In this document: in pieces, positions 57,183 to 64,000 of the stretch
Position numbering within the stretch: the stretch's first letter is position 1
Layout: each line of letters begins with the position of its first letter
Assembly: GCF_040833965.1 (NCBI RefSeq)
Contig: NZ_CP162142.1
Location: 2,782,001-2,846,000 of the forward strand
DNA length: 64,000 bases
From: Leptospira sp. WS39.C2
GTDB taxonomy: Bacteria; Spirochaetota; Leptospiria; Leptospirales; Leptospiraceae
Direction: 5' to 3'
Notes under the pieces: model-generated
What the model was told of the DNA's origin: nothing
Databases searched by the model: none
Seen by the model: the letters and a program-made list of their open reading frames with translations, nothing else
Translations under genes and position numbers: made by a program

Positions 57183-57545
57183 TTATTCGGCTTCGCGGTT
57201 AACCGCATCAATCGTGAAAGCAGGTTTACAAACAGACCAATATTCCGCATCTTCAGAAAAAGGATTTGAGTAACGAACTCTTGAACCTTTTTGGATCAAT
57301 ATCGATTCACCGGCTGATACAACTAACGTTTCACCATCTACTTCGATTTGTTTTTTCCCTCTTACCATAAGAGTCCATTCGTCAAACATCGGTGTTTGGA
57401 ATGGTTCACCCCAACCAGGAGGTGCAATCATATTTGCTATGGATAATTCCTTTGTGTTTGTAGAGGGAATACCAAAATGTTCTTCAATGGTTTTGTTACC
57501 AGGAACAGGTATAATCGTGGGATTTTTTTGATGGAAAAATCCCAT
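57183..57545 (-). CDS. Small cupin-fold protein
   Basis: 120 residues of single-domain cupin. WTLMVRGKKQIEVDGETLVV and SAGESILIQKGSRVRYSNPF are the two cupin motifs, but the usual metal-binding histidines are largely missing, so a binding rather than enzymatic role is likely. No signal peptide. It is 1 bp from the SDR gene and 12 bp from the phosphatase gene, in the middle of the operon. Confidence 0.75.
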   Translation of the reverse strand: MGFFHQKNPTIIPVPGNKTIEEHFGIPSTNTKELSIANMIAPPGWGEPFQTPMFDEWTLMVRGKKQIEVDGETLVVSAGESILIQKGSRVRYSNPFSEDAEYWSVCKPAFTIDAVNREAE

Positions 57546-57546
57546 A

Positions 57547-58404
57547 TTAGAAACCCGGAAATTTGAAAGAAAATTTATGTTTCAGAAGGTCTTCGGTATA
57601 AGTCCATAAATTCCTTCGCATGGTTTTATCATAGGATACAGGTGAACTATTCTTTTCTTTCTTTTTCACAAAGTATTTTCCAGACACAGAATTTAAACTT
57701 GGTTCTGTTGAAAGATAAATGGATGTTTCGGCACCCTTGTCTTCTGAAATGGCAAAAATATTTTGTGCGAAAGTTAAAACTACTTTTGCTAATCCGTCAT
57801 TGTTTTGTCCAAATTTAGTTTTCACAAAACCTGGATGTAAACAATTCACTGTAATTTTTGTTTGGTTTAATCTTTCTGCAAGTTCATAAGTGAAATAAAT
57901 ATTCATCAGTTTGGACCTTTGGTATTGTTTCCAACCTGAATAATTTGTTTCCCCCATGATATCATGAAAGTCCAAAGACACACCTTCATGAGCACGAGAA
58001 GCAACATTGATAATGCGACCTTGGTTTGCATTTTTTAATGATGGTAACAAACCCAATGCCATAATAAAATAATTGATATGGTTTAACGCAAACGTTGACT
58101 CAAGCCCTTCAGTTGTAACAACTCTTTTATCAAAATAAGCACCAGCATTATTAAGCAATACATCAATACTTGAATGATTATTTCTAATTTTTTCGGTCAG
58201 ACTAAATGTTTCTTTTGCAAGGGATAAATCAGCTAGATATGAATGAACCTTAACACCATGCACCTGCAAACTATAAACCAAAGCTGAAAGTTTGTCTGGA
58301 TTCCTACCTACGAGTATCAATTCATTTTGCGATTTTGCAAATGAATGTGCACATACTCTTCCAATTCCGTCCGTTGCACCTGTAATTAATATAGTTTTTT
58401 TCAT
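57547..58404 (-). CDS. Short-chain dehydrogenase/reductase
   Basis: 285 residues of retinol-dehydrogenase-like SDR. The cofactor motif is LITGATDGIGRVCAHSFAK (TGxxxGIG), then LLNNAGAYFDKR, INVASRAHEG (catalytic Ser) and YQRSKLMNIYF (YxxxK). A basic residue after the first strand (VGRNPDK) suggests NADP. The substrate is unknown. Its start overlaps the kinase stop by 4 bp. Confidence 0.88.
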   Translation of the reverse strand: MKKTILITGATDGIGRVCAHSFAKSQNELILVGRNPDKLSALVYSLQVHGVKVHSYLADLSLAKETFSLTEKIRNNHSSIDVLLNNAGAYFDKRVVTTEGLESTFALNHINYFIMALGLLPSLKNANQGRIINVASRAHEGVSLDFHDIMGETNYSGWKQYQRSKLMNIYFTYELAERLNQTKITVNCLHPGFVKTKFGQNNDGLAKVVLTFAQNIFAISEDKGAETSIYLSTEPSLNSVSGKYFVKKKEKNSSPVSYDKTMRRNLWTYTEDLLKHKFSFKFPGF

Positions 58405-60182
58405 ACAAACACTTCCTCATCTTGTTTTTTCGGGAGACTAAATTGGAAAATCGAACCATTAACTCCGTCACTATCAGCAGTTAGTGTACCACTATTCACA
58501 GTTACAAATTCATAACATAATAAAAGCCCAATTCCATTACCTGTTTCTCCTTGGGTACCTAGAGATTTGATGACTTCTCCAGCTTTGAATAGTTTGTCGA
58601 TAGTAGTTTTTGACATACCTACCCCATGGTCTCGAACTGAAACTAACCAATGGTATCCAGTATCAATGCTTTCAATTTCAATTTTACCATTTTGATGGCT
58701 AAATTTCAAAGCATTTGATACTAAGTTTCGAATCACTGTGATGATCATACGATCATCACAATAAACCATCGCATGATTTGGAATTTTAATATCAAATTGA
58801 ATCCCTTTATTCTTTGCACTCAGTGCAAATAACTCAACACATTCGTTCACTATGGAATCCAACCGGTAATAATTTGGTCTAAATTCCTCTTGTCCCCGTT
58901 GGAGTTTAGACCATTCTAATAAATTTTCTAATAAAGAAAAAACAGATTCCGTTGCATCAACGAGTGACTGGGTCATTCCTGATAATGCATCTTCCTTTTT
59001 TTTCATATCTTCATTCAAAACTTTTAATAACATTTTTATCCCAGCAAGTGGACCACGCAAATCGTGAGAGATGATCGATAAAAAACGATCTTTTGTACCA
59101 TTGGCAACAAGAAGTTCACGGTTAACGTTTGCCATTTGTTTTTCTAGATTTCGCTGTTCCGTATTATCTCTAAAAACAAGGACCATACCGATTTTTTTAC
59201 GATTGGGATCACGAACCTGTTTTGCTGTAACTTCCCAATATTTCTGATCATTTTCCCATATCCATTTCGTGATTGTACGTTTTTCGGATAAATGGTCTAA
59301 TTTACTAATGAGCTCTGGTCTATGTTGGAAAAAAACATGGTGAGGGAGTAAGGCTACGTTTTTGTCCTTCATACAAAATATATTTTCTGCGGAACTATTC
59401 CAATCCACAATTCGATTATTAAAATCGAGGATTACCACTGCTTCATCTAACTCATCGACAATTTCACTTCTCACCAAAGGGACAATGTCAAACATACGGT
59501 AATAACCAATTGCAAAAAAAATCATTATCGCTTGCATTGTGCACATAACGGCAGTTATATTCATTCCTGGTAAAGGTCGAATCCCCATTTTGTGCAAAAT
59601 GGCTGCGATCCAAATGAATAAAAAGGAAATCAAAATCAGAAGGTAACGGTTTCTTTCTGTTGATTTAGATTTTATGATTCCACGGAAAAGCAGGATGGCA
59701 ACAAATACAGACCAGAAAAAGGAAATCAAATAAGAGGCGATGAAACCACCGATATTGGTTTCTTGGATCCATTGGATCCTACCATTAATGTTTATGAGAT
59801 AAGTATCTATTGTTAATGTTTTAAAAATTGGATCTAAAACAGAAACAGCTAATGTAAATAAGGGTTGTAGTAAAATTAAAACCCAAAAACGTTTTGTAAG
59901 TAAATGTTGGTTGTTTGTAAACTCAATGGATACCAACACCATGCCAACATTGGCGATGGCAACACCCATGTATAATAAGCTAACAAATGTTCGATGGAAT
60001 GTTGTACTAATATAAATAAAATCAAGTCCATAGAATCCGGTCCAAACCATCGAACCAAAAACTAAGATTAATAAATATTTAACTAAATTGAGACGAAAAG
60101 ATTTAAGAACAAATAGCCCCAATCCAAGATTGAAGCTAAATGCTAAAAAAAGAAGAACACTATAAGGATGGTATTGCCACAA
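58401..60182 (-). CDS. 7TM-PAS sensor histidine kinase
   Basis: 593 residues. Seven or eight helices fill about residues 5-230 (7TMR-HisK N-terminal type; SVLLFLAFSFNLGLGLFVL and LFRGIIKSKSTERNRYLL parts). A PAS domain follows at about 235-345 (AVVILDFNNRIVDWNSSAEN). The HisKA block SIISHDLRGPLAGIKMLL has His near 373. The ATPase has VIRNLVSNALKFSH, VRDHGVGMSKTT and GETGNGIGLLLCYE. All boxes are intact. No response regulator is nearby. It sits 1 bp after the bactofilin gene. Confidence 0.9.
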   Translation of the reverse strand: MWQYHPYSVLLFLAFSFNLGLGLFVLKSFRLNLVKYLLILVFGSMVWTGFYGLDFIYISTTFHRTFVSLLYMGVAIANVGMVLVSIEFTNNQHLLTKRFWVLILLQPLFTLAVSVLDPIFKTLTIDTYLININGRIQWIQETNIGGFIASYLISFFWSVFVAILLFRGIIKSKSTERNRYLLILISFLFIWIAAILHKMGIRPLPGMNITAVMCTMQAIMIFFAIGYYRMFDIVPLVRSEIVDELDEAVVILDFNNRIVDWNSSAENIFCMKDKNVALLPHHVFFQHRPELISKLDHLSEKRTITKWIWENDQKYWEVTAKQVRDPNRKKIGMVLVFRDNTEQRNLEKQMANVNRELLVANGTKDRFLSIISHDLRGPLAGIKMLLKVLNEDMKKKEDALSGMTQSLVDATESVFSLLENLLEWSKLQRGQEEFRPNYYRLDSIVNECVELFALSAKNKGIQFDIKIPNHAMVYCDDRMIITVIRNLVSNALKFSHQNGKIEIESIDTGYHWLVSVRDHGVGMSKTTIDKLFKAGEVIKSLGTQGETGNGIGLLLCYEFVTVNSGTLTADSDGVNGSIFQFSLPKKQDEEVFV

Positions 60183-60183
60183 A

Positions 60184-60552
60184 CTAAGTTTCGTCGCTAC
60201 TCAACATTTCGCAGTTTCCATCAAAGACTACACCATCTGCGATTTGTAATTTTGCAGTACGAATGTTGCCTTGGACTTTGCCAGTTGATAACATCTCGAG
60301 TCGTTGGGTAGCTGTAACATTTCCAATAATCGTTCCACCTACAACAACAGTACCCGCTTTGATGTTTGCTTTCACACGTGCACCTTCGCTGATTACTAAA
60401 TATCCATCTGATATAATTTCACCAGTGAAATCTCCCGAAATTTGAAGGGGTTTTTTAAACGCCAATGTTCCACTAAAAGCAGTTTCCTTTCCAAGGATAG
60501 TGGCAATAACTCCATGTTCTGTTATGGTTGGTTGCATTTCTTTTTTTGACAT
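60184..60552 (-). CDS. Bactofilin (polymer-forming cytoskeletal protein)
   Basis: 122 residues. The beta-helix core shows the hydrophobic/glycine repeat of bactofilins: AFSGTLAFKKPLQISGDFTG, GYLVISEGARVKANIKAGT, VVVGGTIIGNVTATQRLEML and GKVQGNIRTAKLQIADGVVF. Bactofilins assemble without nucleotide and scaffold cell-wall enzymes or shape; spirochaete examples affect helical form. It lies 5 bp after the TPR gene and 1 bp before the histidine kinase. Confidence 0.92.
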   Translation of the reverse strand: MSKKEMQPTITEHGVIATILGKETAFSGTLAFKKPLQISGDFTGEIISDGYLVISEGARVKANIKAGTVVVGGTIIGNVTATQRLEMLSTGKVQGNIRTAKLQIADGVVFDGNCEMLSSDET

Positions 60553-60557
60553 AATTC

Positions 60558-60782
60558 CTATTTTGTTTTCATGTTATACACTCCATCCCAATCTTCAGGA
60601 GGAGGATCTGCGATATAATCATCGCATCGTTCAATATAAAGTTTGGAAGGTCCGTCTTCCGGATGGATTGCTAAACCTTTTTTGAATTCTTCTTTTGCTT
60701 CTTGAAACTTACGTGCTTTGTACAAAGTAAGTCCTTGGTTGTAATGGACGAGCACTGACTTCATTTTCTCACTTACGATCAT
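60558..60782 (-). CDS. Small TPR protein with cyclase-type C-tail
   Basis: 74 residues. One TPR pair (VHYNQGLTLYKARKFQEAKE, FKKGLAIHPEDGPSKLYIER) is followed by CDDYIADPPPEDWDGVYNM. The tail pattern C...PPP..WDGV...K is familiar from the ends of class III cyclase proteins that carry C-terminal TPRs, but no cyclase domain is here, so it may be a stand-alone adaptor or the remnant of a larger protein. The ATG at 60782 overlaps the acpS stop (ATGA), which supports this start. Confidence 0.78.
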   Translation of the reverse strand: MIVSEKMKSVLVHYNQGLTLYKARKFQEAKEEFKKGLAIHPEDGPSKLYIERCDDYIADPPPEDWDGVYNMKTK

Positions 60783-61162
60783 TTGGGCTCCTTAAAGAAT
60801 ATGACAACAGCGGTTGAATAGTGGTCTGCGTGGCTAATCGACACTGAACTACCCGTAAATCCTTTCTCACGGAAAAACTTCTCAGTTTTCCCATGGATGA
60901 CTAGCGTTTTTTTCCCAAAATTGGTTCCCGCTAGTTCAATCTCGCGCATGTCGGCAACCTCTCCAGGCTCTAAATTCAGGGCTTTGATGACAGCTTCTTT
61001 GCAAGCAAACCTTCCGGCGAGAAAAGGCACTGGGTCCTTGTGTTTGTGACAATACTCTACTTCTTCATCCGTAAAAACCCGCTTTAAAAACCGGTCTCCA
61101 TGTTTTTGAAGTAATTCTCGAATTCGTTCGTTTTCGACAACGTCGTTCCCGACAGATAACAT
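60779..61162 (-). CDS. acpS: Holo-[acyl-carrier-protein] synthase
   Basis: Moves 4'-phosphopantetheine from CoA to the carrier protein ACP. 127 residues. It has the motifs SVGNDVVENERIRELL (metal Asp), FTDEEVEYCHKHKDP and FLAGRFACKEAVIKAL, and ends with VSISHADHYSTAVVIF. It lies 8 bp downstream of the GAF-SpoIIE gene and overlaps the small TPR gene by 4 bp. A core lipid enzyme sits here inside a signalling operon. Confidence 0.95.
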   Translation of the reverse strand: MLSVGNDVVENERIRELLQKHGDRFLKRVFTDEEVEYCHKHKDPVPFLAGRFACKEAVIKALNLEPGEVADMREIELAGTNFGKKTLVIHGKTEKFFREKGFTGSSVSISHADHYSTAVVIFFKEPK

Positions 61163-61170
61163 AAGTAGAT

Positions 61171-64000
61171 TTATTTACGCCGAAGTTCTGTGAGTCGAGC
61201 AAATAATCGATTGTTTTCTTTGTGGTAAGGCCGTCGTAACTTCACTCTCTCCGAATAATCAAAGGCAGCTCCAAAATCCCCGTTTGTAAATAATGCTTCT
61301 GCTATATAAAATAAAGTTAAGCTGTCGGAAGGATTTTTTTGAATGTAAGTAACCGCAAATTGTAAAGGGAAAGCGGATACCCTATGTTCCGTATATAGGT
61401 ATATTTTTTGAAAGGAAAGGGGTGCTTCGTGAATATCAGGGTAATGCGATGAGATCATTCTTTCCACTTCAACCCATTGTTTTTGTTTGTACAATGTAAG
61501 TGCTCTTAGATAAACAATATGTTTTGGATGGGATTTTGGAATGTTGATTTCGGATCCCAATCCCGTATACTCCACACGAATCAAAGAAAGATCGTCAATG
61601 AGATCCCCTTGGCGTTTGATTGCGTCTCTAATGGAATTTAAGTCCCCCATTCCTTCGAGTGCGGTTTTCAAAAATAATTCGTCATCTTCATTCACTTCCA
61701 TTTCTTCTTCGGATCCAATTAAAATATCATCTCTACCGTCAGATCCAACAAGAAGTATGTCATTTTGTTCCATTTGAAATGTATTAATTTGTAAATTTTT
61801 CTTTGAAGCAAGTAATCCTAATTTCGCACAAACATAGTTATGTGGGAGAAAAAACGTCTTACCATTTCGATAAATTACTGGTCTTGGGTGTTCTGCATTC
61901 AAAAAATAAAAGAATCCAGTTTCATCATCAATCAAACATAAAAACATTGAAATCAACATGGAACCGTCAAAGGTAACTAAAGTATTGTGTAATTCGGAAT
62001 ATGCATTACTCACCCATTTTTCAGGGGTCATTTCCCTTGATTCTTCGGATTGACTATTACGTTTTATAATGGCCTCAAATACAGAACCAATCACAAGGGC
62101 TCCACTTGCACCTTGCATTGATTTGCCCATTGCATCTCCATTTAAAACAACGATGTATTTTTTGTTTTGTAGTTGGATAGAAGACGAAACACATAAGTCA
62201 CCACCTATCTCAGAATTCCATTGTTTATAACTAAACTTTTTCTTTTGTTCCGTTAGAAACTGAATATTCATATTGGAAGATTTGGCATGATTTTGTGTTA
62301 ATGGTTCAATCAAAAGAGAAGCGAGAAAATAATCTCCGTCTTGTTGTTCTTTCAAACCTTTAACTTCCGTTAAAGCCGAATTCAACTCTTTTGTTCTTTC
62401 ATCTACTTTTTGTTCCAAATTAGAATATAAAAGTGAGTTTTCGATTGAAACAGCAATTTGTGAGGATAAAATTTTAAGGATCTCAACTCTTCCAGGTGTA
62501 AAAGCATCCGTAGTAAGATTATTTTCTAAGTATACAATACCTACTACAGTTCCATGACTTAGAATAGGATAACATAATAAGGATTTAGGGAAAAAAGCTT
62601 TTACATAAGGATCATTTTTGAATTCACCTTCTCTTGCTGCATCACCACAAATTACAACAACACCAGTCCTCACCACATAACCGATGATCTGCGAAGGGAT
62701 TTTGTTTTGATTGATTGATGCAATTGGTTTAGCAAAATCCAATTCAAAAGGTGATTCAGAATAAACGGAAACAGATTCATTTTCTAAATTTGATTCTGCA
62801 ATCACTTGCCATTTTGATTCCAAATTGAGAATAAAATACCCTCTTTCGGCTCCAGCATTTTCTAAAATAATTTTCATCATTTTTTCCAACAAACGATTGA
62901 GTTGGATTTCGCCAGAAATTGTTTGGGATGCTTTGATGACAGTGTTGATATCTAAACTGGATCCAACGTCTCCAAATATATCTTTCGTTGTGCTAAACAA
63001 AGATACATTGTCCGTTGAATCTGTCCTAAAATTTCTACCAATGTATTTTTTAAGGGAAATATGTTCCGCTTCCAACTGTTTGACTTTAGAAATGAAACCA
63101 TATTTTCCATAACGATAATGTGCTTCAACTAAGTGTAAGTTACTGTATTGATCAAATCCAGTTTCTTTCCACATTCTGACCAATATTTCATTGGCAATCG
63201 CTTCTTCTAAAATATATCCAAATTCTCTTGCTGATGTAATTGCTGCCTTACATGCAATTACAGCGTCCGATTTTTTGTTTGCGATATACAATTCAATAGC
63301 AGATATAATTTGAAACTTGTGTCCAAAATTTTCTGGCGAATTTTTTGCCCAAACTTTCAAACGTTTTGAAAATGTTTTTAATCTTTTTAGTAATATTGAT
63401 TTTGGGATTTCCTTCGAGATAGAAGGATTTGTTATTAGTTCATAGACAACTAATGCTCCAAAAAACACATGTTCTGGAACAAACATCATACCAAAAACTG
63501 CACCTTCTAGTAAATCTAACTTTAATGATGATTCGTATGCTTTTTTGATATCACCCAAAAAGTATTCAAGCCTAAGTTTACACAAATGATAATCAAATAA
63601 CGCATTTGCATTCCCTGCATTCTGCCATTCTTTTACGATTTCTGATTCGGAAAAATAACGACCTTCCAAACTTAATGGATCAGAAGACTCTCCGCGCATG
63701 TTTTCTACGATTTGCATATTTAACCTATGCACTTGGTATGCATGGTGTTGGCGTATACTCAAAAGGGACGCATCGTAACGTAATTGGCTTTTGTATAAAT
63801 CATCCAAGTTTTCCCGATAAAGTAGTCCTTGGAAATGTATATTATTCAAAGAATAAGAAGCATATTGTAAATCACCAGTCTCCATACCAGCAAGGAAACT
63901 ATCCCAAAAGATATTTTTGCCTTCTTTCGCATGATTTTTCCAAGGAGAAATCATACAGGAATACATAAACAAAGTTCTACATTTAAATGCTTTTGAATCT
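61171..64000 (-). CDS. GAF-SpoIIE signalling protein with TPR tail (5' end cut by window)
   Basis: The frame stays open to the right edge, so the real start is outside; a TTG at 63972 is not a credible start. About 943 residues are seen. The first ~330 are helical, like the region after the AAA-type ATPase in large kinase-ATPase-GAF proteins. A GAF domain (about 350-530; NAGAERGYFILNLESKWQVI, GIVYLENNLTTDAF) precedes a coiled coil and a SpoIIE phosphatase with VLNGDAMGKSMQGASGALV, LLVGSDGRDDILIG and DLIDDLSLIRVEY. The last ~130 residues are TPR-like (YIAEALFTNGDFGAAFDYSE). It is likely the first gene of the operon. A kinase domain upstream is inferred only. Confidence 0.85.
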   Translation of the reverse strand, partial: DSKAFKCRTLFMYSCMISPWKNHAKEGKNIFWDSFLAGMETGDLQYASYSLNNIHFQGLLYRENLDDLYKSQLRYDASLLSIRQHHAYQVHRLNMQIVENMRGESSDPLSLEGRYFSESEIVKEWQNAGNANALFDYHLCKLRLEYFLGDIKKAYESSLKLDLLEGAVFGMMFVPEHVFFGALVVYELITNPSISKEIPKSILLKRLKTFSKRLKVWAKNSPENFGHKFQIISAIELYIANKKSDAVIACKAAITSAREFGYILEEAIANEILVRMWKETGFDQYSNLHLVEAHYRYGKYGFISKVKQLEAEHISLKKYIGRNFRTDSTDNVSLFSTTKDIFGDVGSSLDINTVIKASQTISGEIQLNRLLEKMMKIILENAGAERGYFILNLESKWQVIAESNLENESVSVYSESPFELDFAKPIASINQNKIPSQIIGYVVRTGVVVICGDAAREGEFKNDPYVKAFFPKSLLCYPILSHGTVVGIVYLENNLTTDAFTPGRVEILKILSSQIAVSIENSLLYSNLEQKVDERTKELNSALTEVKGLKEQQDGDYFLASLLIEPLTQNHAKSSNMNIQFLTEQKKKFSYKQWNSEIGGDLCVSSSIQLQNKKYIVVLNGDAMGKSMQGASGALVIGSVFEAIIKRNSQSEESREMTPEKWVSNAYSELHNTLVTFDGSMLISMFLCLIDDETGFFYFLNAEHPRPVIYRNGKTFFLPHNYVCAKLGLLASKKNLQINTFQMEQNDILLVGSDGRDDILIGSEEEMEVNEDDELFLKTALEGMGDLNSIRDAIKRQGDLIDDLSLIRVEYTGLGSEINIPKSHPKHIVYLRALTLYKQKQWVEVERMISSHYPDIHEAPLSFQKIYLYTEHRVSAFPLQFAVTYIQKNPSDSLTLFYIAEALFTNGDFGAAFDYSERVKLRRPYHKENNRLFARLTELRRK

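Noticed and set aside
1..64000. tRNA, rRNA, CRISPR arrays, transposases, phage genes or att sites
   Set aside because: Read through on both strands; no cloverleaf, repeat-spacer series, transposase motif or integrase was seen.

Overview
The window looks like a chromosomal segment of a Leptospira species, most likely from the saprophytic branch. This is an inference from gene content and order, not from a database match. The signs are: a diderm gene set (rseP, uppS, cdsA, beta-barrel and lipoprotein genes) with spirochaete-style lipoboxes; a long rpsB-tsf-pyrH-frr-uppS-cdsA-dxr-rseP-proS-trpBA run; a short HisG; a bactofilin; and very many cyclic-nucleotide, histidine-kinase and SpoIIE-type signalling proteins. 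No rRNA, tRNA, CRISPR array, insertion sequence or phage gene was found.

Layout. (1) 1-4861, minus strand: cmk, rpsA, a membrane TPR protein, hisG, rpmF and plsX (cut by the left edge). (2) 5006-13600, mixed strands: a GAF/PAS HisKA_2-type kinase sits between aroA and cmk. It is followed by a large protein with a degenerate cyclic-nucleotide domain, a thioredoxin-reductase-like flavoprotein whose start codon lies inside a perfect 16-bp hairpin, and several small unknowns. (3) 13650-29513, minus strand: a dense housekeeping run from a DUF4321-like protein and rpsB through translation (tsf, frr), nucleotide (pyrH), isoprenoid/envelope (uppS, cdsA, dxr, rseP), proS, trpB-trpA, a CHASE2 adenylate/guanylate cyclase and dxs. 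(4) 29763-50200, visibly AT-richer accessory DNA: an outer-membrane barrel protein, an OtsA-OtsB trehalose fusion with a GH15 hydrolase, a five-PAS histidine kinase, a VOC/AraC-GyrI pair, an SGNH lipoprotein, a chemoreceptor beside a GGDEF-PilZ protein, a sulfur cassette (rhodanese, persulfide dioxygenase, TauE/SafE) around a CsoR/FrmR-type operator, an exported MsrA and a HATPase-HDOD fusion. (5) 50192-54001: a TRIC-like channel and a 1031-residue beta-helix lipoprotein. (6) 54009-64000, minus strand: a tightly packed ten-gene operon holding a GAF-SpoIIE protein (cut by the right edge), acpS, a small TPR protein, a bactofilin, a 7TM histidine kinase, an SDR, a cupin, a cNMP-SpoIIE phosphatase, an acyltransferase and a strictosidine-synthase-like lipoprotein.

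How the parts may work together. The housekeeping runs are conventional. The cyclase at 15550-17877 could make the ligand for the intact cyclic-nucleotide domain at 55926-57170, while the domain at 7951-10488 lacks the usual binding residues. The sulfur cassette is the most coherent small system: a G-tract operator of the CsoR/FrmR/CstR type lies between the divergent rhodanese and persulfide dioxygenase genes, with no matching regulator gene in the window. The right-hand operon links two SpoIIE-type phosphatase modules and a histidine kinase to a bactofilin and lipid-related enzymes, which suggests signalling that controls cell shape or envelope; that link is inference.
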